A DNA stretch of 64,000 nt from Eublepharis macularius (lineage: Eukaryota > Chordata > Lepidosauria > Squamata > Eublepharidae), in the NCBI RefSeq assembly GCF_028583425.1, contig NC_072796.1, forward strand, positions 125,585,464-125,649,463. The letters are read 5' to 3'. This document shows, one piece after another, positions 42,967 through 54,027 of this stretch. The notes beneath the pieces were generated by a model. The model was not told the DNA's origin and made no database searches. It saw nothing but the letters and a program-made list of their open reading frames with translations. The position numbers were made by a program, and so were the translations under genes. Position 1 is the stretch's first letter, and every line of letters begins with the position of its first letter.

Positions 42967-43410
42967 AAAGACAGTGTCGTATAGTGGTTAGAGTATTGGA
43001 CTAGGATCAAAGAACTAGGTTCAAATCCCCACTCTGCCATGGAAGTTTACTGATTGATCTTGGGCCAGTCACACTCTCAGCCTAACGTACCTTACATGAT
43101 AGGTGATAAAATGGACAAGAGGAGAATGATTTGAGCAGGGCCGATTCCAGATGACTAACCTTAAGGCATTTCATGCCGCCCTCTTCCGGATCGCAACGGG
43201 GAAAATGCGAAATATCGCGTTTCCTCGCGCGAGTTTTGCGCGTCGTTGCGCAAAACTCGCGTGAGGAAACGCGATATTTCACATTTTCCCCGTCGCGATC
43301 CGGAAGAGGGCGGCATGAAACGCCTTAAGGTTAGTCATCTGGAATCGGCCCAGGTCTGAGTTCCTATTGGGAAGAAAGGCAGGGTATAAATAAAGAAAAT
43401 AAATACTTGA
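42967..43410 (+). repeat. tRNA-headed SINE split by a MITE
   Basis: ACAGTGTCGTATAGTGGTTA opens the tRNA-like head and GGTTCAAATCCCCAC is the B box. CTTGGGCCAGTCACAC lies in the body. After the MITE comes GGGAAGAAAGGCAGGGTATA and an AAATAAA tail. Confidence 0.75.
43139..43350. mobile_element. Near-perfect palindromic Harbinger-like MITE
   Basis: 212 bp with GGCCGATTCCAGATGACT and complementary right end. CAG on both sides (43136-43138 and 43351-43353). It shares the core GCGAAATATCGCG and GCGCGAGTTTTGCGCG with 32188-32399, while the arms between terminus and core differ. Confidence 0.83.
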
Positions 43411-43435
43411 ACAGTCAATGAAGACATATGTCAAC

Positions 43436-43487
43436 ATTGTGCTATAGCACTATAACAATCTATTGTGCTATAGCACTATAACAATCC
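43436..43487 (+). repeat. 26-bp unit, two perfect copies
   Basis: ATTGTGCTATAGCACTATAA opens each unit. Each carries a TGCTATAGCA palindrome. Confidence 0.9.
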
Positions 43488-44156
43488 ATAACTTAACTAT
43501 TGCAAATTTTAGTAGAACCGTGACAGTGCTAGGGCACATGCTTAAGAAAAGAACAAAAAAAAGGGTTAGTCGGTTGCCGTGGCAGCAGTGATGACCACAC
43601 CCCAAAGAGCAAATGCAGAGTTGCTGCAGAACGTAAGTGGAAGGAAAAGTCAGAGAGAGGACAGAGAAAAGCGTGCAGAAAACTCCCACATGTGGAAGCT
43701 CTGTCCCCAATGCACATGCCTGTGCATTTGGTTTGCAGTGGCAAGGAAATCAACATTGAGAATCCTCACTGAATGACTGCCTCTCTCCTTATCCTGCCGT
43801 GCCCACACAGCTCTGAGGGACCACATGATCCTAAGCCATTACAGCAGCGTGATCAAGAAATTCCTAAACAATAAATGGCCACTCCTGACTGAAAGAAGTT
43901 TGGGTATATATCACATCTCACAGGAGCAAAGATTATTACGAAGAAAGAGGGAAGTTGTGGGACTGCGGAGAGAGTAGATCAGTTGTCTGATTGATCGACT
44001 GTATACTAAGGCTGCAGACAATCAGACCAACACAGTTTTTGTCAAAGGGACGTGTACCGCAGTGTACTCAGCCTCTCTGAGTACCACGCTGGGTATGCAA
44101 TTACTCCTCTGCTGAGTGTGTCCCTGACTCTCCTGTACTGGGGAGAGGCTGACTTA
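43488..44156. other. Unassigned DNA
   Basis: Nothing recognised. Confidence 0.4.
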
Positions 44157-44358
44157 GAGCCAAGCTACAAGTGACGCCTGACACAGGTTGGACACTTGTC
44201 AGCCTCCCTCAAGTTTTGATGGGAAATGTAGGCGTCCTGGTTTTGCAGCTTGGTTCTCCATTACAGCTGCAAGACCAGGATGCCTACATTTCCCATCAAA
44301 ACTTGAGGGAGGCTGACAAGTGTCCAACCTGTGTCAGGCGTCACTTGTAGCTTGGCTC
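44157..44358. mobile_element. Palindromic GAGCCAAGCTAC MITE
   Basis: GAGCCAAGCTACAAGTGACG and complement. Flanks TTA and AGA, so no clear duplication. Confidence 0.7.
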
Positions 44359-44984
44359 AGAGAAAGGAAGTACGTCAATACCTCTAGACCGAGAAAGTAA
44401 AGCAAGAACCACGGCTTGAGAGGCAAGATGAGGTCAGAATCCAGGGGAAGGAAGAAAAACAGGCAGCAGGACTGGAAAAGCCAGGGAAGGGAAGGAGCCG
44501 CCGGCAGGGCCAGGAGGACGAGCAGAACAGGAGGGAGCAGCAAGTGGCTTCTTTCGCCAACAAAGAGTCTATAAGACGGGAAAGTCGATACAAGGGCAGG
44601 CAAGAGCAAGAACCAGGGCTGGCCACAAAATTTTGTGAGCCCTCAGGTCATGGCTGCATACACACAGTGACAGTTCCACCCTGTGCACTCCGTGCTGCTA
44701 CAATGACTTTAAAAACTGGCAAAAGACGCTTTGGCAGTGCAGGCAGGGGGGGAATCGTGGGTGTGAGGGGATATCGGGGAACATGGCTCTGATGTGGGCA
44801 GGGAAGTCCCCAAAACCACAACTTCCTACCCACGCAATGGACTAACCCAATTTGATGCCAGTCTTTCCAAAAAGATCACACTAAAGCAGGTTTGGGAAAG
44901 ATCACAGCGAAGCAGGGGGAAATGTGGAAGGTAGACGATTACACAGCAGGGGGGAACACCAAAGGGCATGGAAGCAGTATCTTA
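44359..44984. other. Unassigned DNA with repeat fragment
   Basis: 44850-44960 (GATCACACTAAAGCAGG, AGCAGGGGGAAATGTGG) relates to 41820-41955 and 42228-42270. Purine-rich stretch 44400-44600. No gene. Confidence 0.35.
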
Positions 44985-45600
44985 CACAAAAATAACACAA
45001 CTCACTTCACATTAAAGAATCACCCCAAAAAATTGCTGTCAAAAGCACTTTATTTCTGTAACTGCTTTAGGTTACACAGTAGGAAGGCACCACAGAGCAG
45101 GAAAGCAGTGTACTACACAAAAATAACACAACTCACTTCACATCAGAGAATCACACAAACACAATTGCTGTCAAAAACAGTGAAGTGGGTTGTATCATTT
45201 TTTGTAGTACATTGCTATCATGCCCTGTTGTGCCCTCCTACTGTGTAACCTAAAGCTGTTCAAGAAATAAAGTGTTTTTGCCAGGAATTGTGTTTTTGTG
45301 ATTCTCTGATGTTAAGTGAGTTGTGTTATTTTTGTGTAAGATAGTGCTGCCATGCCCTTTGGTGTTCCCCCCTGCTGTGTAACCTAAAGCTGTTCAAGAA
45401 ATAAAGTGTTTTTGACAGGAATCATGCTTTGTGATTCTCTGATGTTAAGTGAGTTGTGTTATTTTTGTGTAAGATAGTGCTGCCATGCCCTTTGGTGTTC
45501 CCCCCTGCTGTGTAACCTAAAGCTGTTCAAGAAATAAAGTGTTTTTGACAGGAATCATGCTTTGTGATTCTCTGATGTTAAGTGAGTTGTGTTATTTTTC
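44985..45600. repeat. Tandem array with inverted counterpart
   Basis: On the right, three units start with GTGATTCTCTGATGTTAAG at 45298, 45431 and 45564, period exactly 133 bp. On the left, CACAAAAATAACACAACTCAC occurs at 44985 and 45116, period 131, in opposite orientation. Together they form a large hairpin. CCTTTGGTGTTCCCCCC and its reverse lie in both arms. Confidence 0.82.
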
Positions 45601-46098
45601 TGTGTGGGGGCCTGTTGGTGTAATGTGTCATAATGCTTTGCCTACTTGTACTTTGGAAGGGAGAAAAAAAATTTAAAACTTTATTTTGTGTTGTTCTTGT
45701 TTTATTCTTTGTTGTGCAGTTGGTTCCCATCATAGGGAACAATGGGGCTGGCCGGCCAGCCATCTCTGTAGGTGGTGGGGGAATTTGAGGGAGGGTGTCT
45801 GTGGTTCAGGTGCTCTTTCACAGGGACCAGCTGGCACTCAGAAGTGTGCCCACCATTGTGGCACCCCTGGGCTGTGCAGAATTGCCTAGGGAAAGAGAGT
45901 TTAGAAGTTCCCAGCATAGGGAACAAAGGGAGAGGGCTGGCCTTTGCCAGCCTGTTCCTGGGGTTATGGGTGTGGGGCAGGTGGGGGTGGATTTGGGTCT
46001 GTGAGGGGCTAATGTGGGGATTTGGGTCTGTGTGTGGCAGCTGGGGGGGAATTGGGTTTGTGTGGGGCTGTAAGGGGTGGACTTTAGGGGCTGAGAGG
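45601..46098. other. GC-rich transition, possibly inside a hAT-like element
   Basis: TAGGGAACAATGGGGCTGG at 45735 and TAGGGAACAAAGGGAGAGG near 45915 are related words. A TTTGGGTCTGTG phrase repeats near 45990-46065. No ORF has a known domain. Confidence 0.35.
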
Positions 46099-46623
46099 AC
46101 CTACTTGGGGAGGCCATGAAATGCCCCCCCCAAGTAGGAGCAGTCTGAGCCTTGGTGGGGGGTGGGAGGAAGGGTGAGAGAAGGGCCCCAGAGGGCTGGG
46201 GGGCATTTTGTATGCAAAATGCCACCCCTGGCAAGACAAGCCTTCCCCAGCTGTCAGTGGTAGAGAAAAGAGCACCTACTTGGGGAGGCCATGAAATGGC
46301 CCCCCCAAGTGGGAGCAGTCTGAGCCTGGGTGGGGGGTGGGGGGAAGGGTGGGAGAAGGGCCCCTGAGGGCTTGGGGGCATTTTGCATGCAAAATGCCAC
46401 CCCTGGCAACACAAGCCTCCCCCAGCTGTCAGTGATAGAGATTAGAGCACCTACTTGGGGAGGCCATGAAATGGCCCCCCCAAGTGGGAGCAGGCTGAGC
46501 CTTGGTGGGGGGTGGGAGGAGGGGTGGGAGAAGGGCCCCTGAGGGTGAGGGGGCATTTTGCATGCAAAATGCCACCCCTGGCAAAGGAAGCCTGCCTCTT
46601 CATTTTTTCCCCATAGGAAATAA
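46099..46623 (+). repeat. 175-bp tandem array, three units
   Basis: ACCTACTTGGGGAGGCC marks unit starts at 46099, 46274 and 46449, exactly 175 bp apart. Each unit holds GGGGGCATTTTG(C/T)ATGCAAAATGCC. A diverged fourth starts at about 46693. Long ORFs here come from the GC-rich repeat. Confidence 0.88.
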
Positions 46624-47026
46624 TGAAGAAAGATTAGCAGCAGCATGCTAACAATATGCTGCTCCTTCGCTTTCTTATGGGAGGATGGGGGGACCTGCTT
46701 TGGGGGGCCATAACATGGCCCCCCAAAGTCCAATCTGTCTGAAACTTGGGTGGTTGTTAGAGAAGGGTTAGAGGAAGGTCCCCACCAATTTTGGGCTTAT
46801 TCGGTGGGAAAATGCCTCCCCCAGACGTCCGGGAAGACGGAGGCATTTTCCCATTGAAAAGCCGAAAGAAAGCCGAAAGAATCCCGAAACGTTTCGGCTT
46901 TTTTCTTTCGGCTACCCGAAACGTTTCGGCATTCCCCGAAACGTTTCGGCATTCCCCGAAAGAAGCCGAAACACTTTTATTTCGGCATTCTTTCGGCATT
47001 CTGAATGCCGAAACGCACATCCCTAC
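46624..47026 (-). mobile_element. hAT-like terminus, TAGGGATGTGC on the minus strand
   Basis: The end CGCACATCCCTA at 47015-47026 reads TAGGGATGTGCG on the other strand, a known hAT-style start, then CGAAACGTTTCGG and TTTCGGC words repeated. The arrays at 44985-46623 may be its interior. I could not find the other terminus or an 8-bp duplication. Confidence 0.45.
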
Positions 47027-47307
47027 TCAGGATGGGAGGATGCTCCAGTTTGGGAGGCAGGATGGAGCAGAATGTGCATGTGGAAGCAACCTGTGGTTCT
47101 GTTCCTTGTCCAGTTCAGTTGCAAATTCACTGCAGGGAGTGAAGAGCAACTCCGTCACCATCTTCAGCAGGGTAAGTGGAGCATAAAGGAATCCTTGGCC
47201 CACTTCCTCCGGTGGTTATTCCTGATGGGCTGCCCCAGAAATTATATGGGATCATGTCTTCTTTTTGAAATAAAGGATACTTAGAAGAGGCAGCAGAGCA
47301 TATGTGC
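47027..47307. other. Unassigned DNA
   Basis: Nothing recognised. Confidence 0.35.
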
Positions 47308-47315
47308 TCTACATA

Positions 47316-47860
47316 CAGGACCGGCGCCTCCATTGAGGCAGGTCTGGCAGCTGCCTCCAGCGCAGAGGCGCTGGAGGCAGCGCCAGGGGCTGGGGTGTGC
47401 AGCCACGAAGCTGGCGGCAGCAGCATGCAGGCTGCTGAGCGGGAGGGACGGGAAGCTGCCCACGCCCCGCCCCAGCCGCCTGCCACGCTTGGCCTTCAGC
47501 TACTGCAGCCTCTCAGCCCTCCCTTGCTGCTGCTGTCGCCAGCATGCGCCCCTGGTTGGGAGCAGCAGCCGCAGGCCAGGCATGGCAGGTGTCTGGGATG
47601 GCGCGCAGAGCAATGGAGCAGGAGGCCTGGGAGGACGCACGCATGCCTCCCCAGCCACCTGCCATGCCTGGCTGGGAGTGCGTGCCAGAGGCGGCAGCGC
47701 GGGGCAGTCTGAGCGGGCAGCCTCCTACCTAGCTGGCCGCTGCCCCACAGTCTGGGCTGTGCGTGCGTGCTCTGCACGCGCGTGCGCACGCGCAAGGGAG
47801 CAGGAGCAGATCTGAAACTTCCCCCAGCCTCAGGCTCCAGAAACCCTGGCACCGGCCCTG
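47316..47860. mobile_element. GC-rich hAT element, CAGGGCCGG family
   Basis: It starts CAGGACCGGCGCCTCC and ends CTGGCACCGGCCCTG. Perfect 8-bp duplication TCTACATA (47308-47315 and 47861-47868). The 545-bp body is very GC- and CpG-rich and produces long chance ORFs in all frames. No transposase domain. A truncated relative is at 58437. Confidence 0.87.
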
Positions 47861-47868
47861 TCTACATA

Positions 47869-48884
47869 GTCTACTCTTACCCAGTACATCTCCTATCAGA
47901 CAGAAGGAGATAGACTCGACGTCACTGGACAGCGATGGGCCCTCTGCTACATCATTGTCCTCAGTAAGGAGAGGAGGAGAAGAGCTGGCAAAATAACTCC
48001 AGGAAAATAAAACTGGAGTCCAGTGGCGCCTTCAACCCTATTGATAAGCTTTTGTGAGGGAGAGCTTGTTTCATCTGACACATCACACAAATGTTTATGG
48101 TGAGATAAATGTTGGCTTTTAAGGTACCACTGAACTCCTGTCCTGTTTTATTTTGGACTTAGGAGATTCACTGAACCCTGCAATGGTTCCAGGGGCTGTT
48201 TCATCCCCGTTCCTACAGAGTTCTGAAGTTGAATCCACTTGTTGCTGGTGGTCCCAGTCCTGGCAAAGAAGATCCAACTCTGTTCTTTTTTTCATTCTTT
48301 GTCTTATAAGAATGGTTTGGATGAAAACATTTTGTTCCAGACCGGCTTGGATTTGCAGTTGTTTAAAAACCCAAATCTAGAGCTTCACATTACCATGATT
48401 TATGAGAGTCTGGGGTGTTTAATTCTAATCCGCATATGAAATTAACTCGCCTCATTAATTCCTCTTGCATGTTCTCCATCTTCGACTCGCAGAGCCTTTT
48501 GCAGGCTGCTGTTGGATTCGTTCCATCTGCACGAGCCTCGTCTTGCTCAAGTCCCTAAAGTCACATGGTTTTGAAACGTTCTGTACTTTCCAGCGCTGTT
48601 TATGTACAACCAGCTTTGCACTTGTTGCCTTTTGTTTTCAGATACAGATGCAGAACAGAGGACCTTGGTATTGTTGCTGATGTGAAAGCTTCTTCTTATC
48701 CTTTCGGGGTGGATGCAGTGTTGACTCCCGAGATTTACCCTTTGGTGTCTGATTCTAATGTCTGCTCCTTACTGTGAAGCACCGTACAGAACACAGAAAT
48801 AGCACCATACCCATCCAGAGAGATTATAATTTGCATCAGAGCCTTCACATTGGCTAGACTTAACTCCTTCCCCTCTAAAGTGCT
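47869..48884. other. Unassigned DNA with a fold-back fragment
   Basis: 48005-48155 has GGAGTCCAGTGGCGCCTTC against AAGGTACCACTGAACTCC, the fold-back retroposon family. The rest is unassigned. Confidence 0.4.
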
Positions 48885-49295
48885 TTCTGGTCGTTTCTCT
48901 GGATTCCCTTATTCTGAATGAGTTTGTGACTGTGGACAAGGAAAGTTAGAGACCTTGGATCATATAATAGTTTTTTGCCCTAAGTGGAGTAAGGAAAGAG
49001 AGAGATTTATTATTCCTATTATGTTAAAAAAAAAGCTTCCCTTCCTTCCTTGGGCAATCTCAGTGTTATTGTCTGATAACTTTCCTGACAATCAAACCTC
49101 TGCTATAGTGTCTTCCTTTTTAGCCACGGTGATAAAGAAACAAGATTTTCATGAGTTTAGATAGTTTAAAGTGATAATGACGAGTTATGTCTATGTGAAT
49201 TGGGTATGTTCAAGTGTACAGTTCATATTTTGTTGGTGTTTGTATGGTTTATGGCTTTGGCCGGAAAAGCAATAAACATATTATTATTATTATAA
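48885..49295 (+). pseudogene. LINE 3' fragment (second lineage)
   Basis: The frame at 48955-49164 encodes DHIIVFCPKWSKERE, a C-terminal H-x-C motif typical of non-LTR elements. It is followed by a stop and a 3' end GCAATAAACATATTATTATT. The clade is not set; it resembles the element at 54260-55595. Confidence 0.55.
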
Positions 49296-49539
49296 TTTGC
49301 ATCTGAAGGCTAATGGTTCTGGAGGAAGCCCCCAGTGGCTGGGAAATGTGGAGCAGGGGTGGCGAACATGTGATCTATGAGGATGCATCCTGCCCCAAAC
49401 ATGTTTTCGCTTCCTCTTCTCAGTGCTGAAAATGAATTCAGGCTACTGTTCATGTTCAGAAAGGTGGGCATGATAGGGGTGCATGCTCTCAGTGTTCTCA
49501 TAGTGTTCTTTGTTATGACAAGTATAAACCCGTCATAAC
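49296..49539. other. Unassigned DNA
   Basis: Nothing recognised. Confidence 0.35.
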
Positions 49540-49943
49540 TACATGAGACATCTGACAAATGAAGAACATCTGTCGGGAAATGCAATGTTAGCCGGGAAGG
49601 GTAGTTTAAAAAGATAGAGCTGACAGCAGGGGAAAGGCTTTGCTATACACTGGAGCTATGTGAAGGGGCTGTGAAATGCCAGAAGGGAAACTTCAGCCCA
49701 TTATGACCTCTTCAGCTCTAGAAGGAAGCTCTAGCTCATTTCCATTCCTCGCTGTCCTGTGGTTGCGATCCCACACAGTTTTAGACTGGAGAGGTGAAAT
49801 TGACAGAGCCTTTGGGAGGCGAAGATGAAGTTAACAAACCCTCTGAGAAGGGATCTTTCTTTTTAAACTATGCTTCCTGGCTAACATTGCATCTCCCCTA
49901 CACTTGATGAACACTCTCCGAGGAATCTCGTGTAGAGAGACTC
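49540..49943. mobile_element. Unclassified MITE-like family, copy 3
   Basis: Right end GTGTAGAGAGACTC intact; left end cut or altered at CTACATGAGACATCTGAC. Interior aligns to the copies at 12877 and 23755. Confidence 0.65.
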
Positions 49944-50865
49944 ACACAGTCTCCTGATTCACACAGCCTATAATTCCTGGGACAGGGTGAGTGGAACATT
50001 TGTTTTTCTTGCACTCTTTGCGACAGCAGTTGTGAAAAACTAACAGGTGTCCCCCTATTCAATGAGTATAAAGACAAGATCATCCTTATTCTTTTCTTAA
50101 TGCAGCCCAAATTCTTCTGCTGACTTGCCGCTGTGAACATTAATGATGTTGTACAGCATTTTAAAAAGGATTTATGTCTTGCTTATTTTAAAAGTTTAAT
50201 AGCTGGGAAGATACCTTTAGATCAGAACATCATATCTTCAAAGTGAGTGGGCAAAGCAGAACAAACTCGTGAGCCAAATACATAATGTACTCTAAATAAT
50301 CAAAGCAAGGTCTCAGTTGGTGTAAATCAGCAAAAGAGCAGTTCCGTCCTTATGATACTTTTTTTTTTTACTTGTTGAGACTGTAGTGTCTTTAAAAGAA
50401 AGATGGGCATATGCTTGCGATCTGAAGAGTTTCTGCACTTTCTGTGGCCCCAATCCAGATCTAGCCACATGCAGCCGTTATTAGATTGGAATGGACATCT
50501 GTATTCTTACAAAAATAACAGTTCAATTAGCTCAAGGCGAGCATCATATTGTGGGTATAGATTTGTACCAGATGTGTATCAGTGTCTACTACACATTCAC
50601 CCACCTCCTTCAAGTGCCTCTCCTCTGTTAAATGGGTTTAGCTGGGTACGCTGTGTCGAGAGCATAGCTTCAAATCACACTACTGTGTCCCTCAGAGGCA
50701 CCTCCATTTTACCATGTGAGAATGTGGAATACATCTATTATTTTGAATTTTTTAATACGACCTCTCCAGTGACCTGCTCAAAGTTGCTAAGGAGCTCATT
50801 TCAAGTTACAAGCTCTCAATGAGGAGTTATCTCTCCACTCTTGTTCTAACCCCTTCCCTCAACAG
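49944..50865. other. Unassigned DNA
   Basis: Contains a 139-codon open frame at 50403-50822 with no known domain. No repeat recognised. Confidence 0.35.
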
Positions 50866-51066
50866 GAATGTATTTTATATCCTGCTTTTCTCCCCAGTGG
50901 GAACCCAAAGTATCATTCTCCCCAGCTCCATCTTATCCTCACAACAACAACCAGTTTAGACTGAGAAAAAGTGACTGGCTCATAATCACCCAGCAAGTTT
51001 CCATGGCAGAGTTGGGATTCAAACCTCGGTCTAGCAGATCATACCCCAAAGCTCTAGCTGGCTGTC
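50866..51066 (-). repeat. tRNA-headed SINE
   Basis: CCCCAGTGGGAACCCAAAG at the 3' end, ATCCTCACAACAACAACC, then TTGGGATTCAAACCTCGG (B-box complement). Confidence 0.65.
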
Positions 51067-51148
51067 CAAAATAAGAACTCTTTACTGTTGGCCATGATCA
51101 GAGACTTGTAGAGATATGCCCGTTTAGTCCCTCTGAAATTCAAACTGT
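51067..51148. other. Unassigned spacer
   Basis: Nothing recognised. Confidence 0.3.
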
Positions 51149-51299
51149 GGCTGATTCTGCACACGTTGGATAAAGCACTTTCAATGCACTTTATCAATCA
51201 TTTGAGGTGGATTTTTCGTTCCGCACACAAAAAAATCCGTTCCAAATGATCTATAAAGAGGATTGGAAGTGCATTATCCAATGTGTGTGGAATCACTCC
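51149..51299. mobile_element. Diverged palindromic MITE
   Basis: GGCTGATTCTGCACACGTTGG at left and CCAATGTGTGTGGAATCACTCC at right, with TCATTTGAGGTGGATTTTT against AAAAAATCCGTTCCAAATGA. It resembles the Harbinger-like group, but the flanks give no clear 3-bp duplication. Confidence 0.55.
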
Positions 51300-51984
51300 A
51301 TCTCTTCTTTTTTTTGGCTCTAAGTTTTTCGGACTCCTGTTCCTATTCCCTTGCATAGCATAGACCAAGTTTAGGATTTTTATGTATGTGTGGATTGACC
51401 GTAATAATATTTTTTTTAAAAAAAATAATAATTTTACTTGAAACTAGTAATGGTTTATAAAGAAGGGAAAGCAAACACTCGAGTAAGAATCGTCCAACTA
51501 CTAAGTCAATGAAAAATAAAATGGGTGGTAAATGCAATCCTTTTTCCTTATGCAAAATGCATGCACATGCAAAACACAGCACCAGAGAACCAAATAGCAC
51601 ATTAATAGAAACTACCACTTCTATGGAACAAAAGATCTCAAAAAATTAGAGTGTGTAAATATTGGTGTAAATTAAACATCAGGCAGTCCTCTTCATTGCC
51701 AAGATCTTTGCAGCTCTACTGATTGGATAATGTCCCTGTCAGTTACATATTTACTGTTATTTTCTTCTGTTCTATGAACACCTGGGGCCAAACTAGTCAG
51801 GACAACATCGTTGTGATGGTCACAAGGACACCACTGCCTTTTATAGTAAATTAAAAATGATGCAAGAGCCCAATCCTGACCCTGATAGCATGGCATTCTT
51901 GTTTCCCCCAGTACCTTTTCAAGTGCCAAAACAGCCACACTGGGGAGTGTATGGGCACGCACAGTGCTCTTTCAATGCTTGATA
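51300..51984. other. Unassigned DNA
   Basis: Nothing recognised. Confidence 0.35.
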
Positions 51985-52052
51985 AGACTGTACTAAGTCA
52001 CACTGTGTAATCTGCCTTGGGTCTCAGTGAGAAAGGTGGACTACAAATAATG

Positions 52053-52099
<47 letters not shown>

Positions 52100-52103
52100 A
52101 GGC
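51985..52103 (+). repeat. Retroposon 3' tail with (AAAT)n
   Basis: TAATCTGCCTTGGGTCTCAG, AAGGTGGACTACAAATAATG, then about 12 AAAT units. Confidence 0.7.
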
Positions 52104-52330
52104 ATGGGGGGAACATGAGTACCTCAGCCGACCGCGCTGTAGCCCCAATCAGAATGGATCCCTTTCAGCATTTTAAAATTACTTCAAAATGGCGGCAGCA
52201 TCCTCACAGTCTTGTTTGGACACTGTCTTGTTTGGCCCTAAGTCACACAGCCAGGTGCCCAAATAACAGTAAGTTCCAAAGATTTGAAATATTGTCAGCC
52301 ATTGCTATGTGTTCAGTTCGCATTATTCTA

Positions 52331-53134
52331 TGTACTTCATTTATACTCTGACTTTTTCCCCAGTGGGAATCCAAAGAGGCTTACATCAGTCTCTTCTCCA
52401 TTTTATCCTCACAACAATTTAGGGATGCCCGCTGGGGGTGGGGGATCCCCCGCCCCCACACCCCGCCCCTGCTTATCTGGCCAGCGGGGGGGGGAGCATG
52501 CCTTCCATGCATGCTCCCCTGTGGTGCTGTGTGCTCTCATGCGCTGCTGCCACCTGGATTGGGCCTGTTTTGGCCCAGATCAGGGCCACTGCAGAGAGCA
52601 GGAGCGCTCCTGCCCTCCACAGGGGCCCAAAACGCGCTCGTTTTGGCTCAGATTGGGCTAATTTTGGGCCCATTTTGGTGCAGATCGGGCCCGTTTTCAG
52701 CCGCTGCAGAGCGCAGGAGTGCTCCTGCACTCTGCAGCGGCTCAAAACAGGCCCGATCCATGCCAAAACGGCCTCGAAATGAGTCCGATCTGGGCTGAAA
52801 TGGACACGTTTTGGGCCCCTGTGGAGTGTGAGTGTGCACCCACGGGCTGCATGATGACGTCACTTCCCAGAAGTGATATCATCACGCTTGCGGGGGGCGC
52901 ACATGCATACTTTGCGCACGCACCCCCCACACCAAAATAGGTAAGTGCCAGGAGGCCCCCCGCCGGGAGGTTGAGGTGGCCTGGCAACCCTACAACAATT
53001 CCTGGGAGGTAGGTTAGGCTGAGAGGGTGAGACTGGCGCAAGGTCACCCAGTGAACTTCCAAGGTAGAGTGGGGGTTTGAACTTGGGTTTCCCAGATCCT
53101 AGTCAGACATATCCACCACACCACACCAGCTCTT
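52331..53134 (-). repeat. tRNA-headed SINE split by a hAT
   Basis: Outer parts match the SINE at 50866: TTTTTCCCCAGTGGGAATCC on the left and CCTGGGAGGTAGGTTAGGC, then TTTGAACTTGGGTTTCCC, on the right. Confidence 0.7.
52420..52992. mobile_element. TAGGGTTGCCAG-family hAT, long GGGCCC form
   Basis: Perfect 8-bp duplication CAACAATT (52412-52419 and 52993-53000). Ends TAGGGATGCC and CTGGCAACCCTA. The interior holds about five degenerate, roughly 30-bp phrases like GGGCCCATTTTGGTGCAG in both orientations, then TGATGACGTCACTTCCC. Confidence 0.88.
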
Positions 53135-54027
53135 AGATTAGTTACAATAATAATAATAACAAATGAGGGCTTATCAGTTCAGGTTTTGCTTACTTAATAT
53201 CTGAATGCCTACTACTGCACTGAGGACTAGGCCTTCCTACGCTGTACCTTGGTAAAGAAACAGATTTTCATGTGCCTCTCTGTTTTTTTTCCTTGAAAAC
53301 CCCGAATGTCTCACTACTTCAGGAAAGAACAGCCACCCATGGCCAAGCAGATTCGCTGTCTTTTGTATGCTGAAAAGCTGTGTTGTCTTCGTGGCCCTTT
53401 AGTGGGGTTGTGACTGAGCACTTAGCTCCATCCAGAACTGTCAGAGCGAAAGGTGATGATGTGATTTATTGTCAAAGGGGCTTCCAAAGAGAAGATCATT
53501 TTCCAAGCTGTTTACATTCCCGACGGGAGCTTGCTTCCCATGAACTGCAAAGGATCCCCTAGCCTAGGGCTGTGATATTCTTTTGTGGGTTTGCTTGGGG
53601 ACACAAGCTGCAAGACCACCTGTCGCTGTAAGTCCTCAGCCCCACCTCATTACACTTTCCAGTCTGCTCTGCCCTCTCTTCCTGAATCTCTGTTACTACA
53701 GACCTGTGATCTGTCACCTTTCCCCCCCTTGTGCTGTTGAAACTTGTCTACTGTCACATGGGGCAGCATACAGTGTTGACTGCCTTGTCCTATAAATATA
53801 AACAGATCAGCTTATTTCCAGAAACTTTGGGACTGCATATGCAACACTTACCTTTAATTGTTATTGATGGAAGAGAGAACATGTAACCAGGCCAGGTACA
53901 GTTCAGTTCAGCCTAAAAACAGAAGCACATTTCCCATGAAATATATGTGAGATACAAGAGAAAAGCAATCGGATCAGATCATTTTTGTAGACAAACAAAT
54001 ACCGCATTGCAGATTATATTTATCCTG
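53135..54027. other. Unassigned DNA
   Basis: Nothing recognised. Confidence 0.35.

Noticed and set aside
44985..46623. CRISPR-like regular repeats
   Set aside because: Units are 131-175 bp, directly adjacent with no spacers, in a vertebrate genome.
45818..46733. Proline-rich minus-strand frames up to 198 codons
   Set aside because: They are translations of the 175-bp tandem array; the peptide repeats at the DNA period and has no start or domain support.
47302..47852. Frames of 118-160 codons suggesting a GC-rich exon
   Set aside because: The whole segment is a hAT element with perfect 8-bp duplications.
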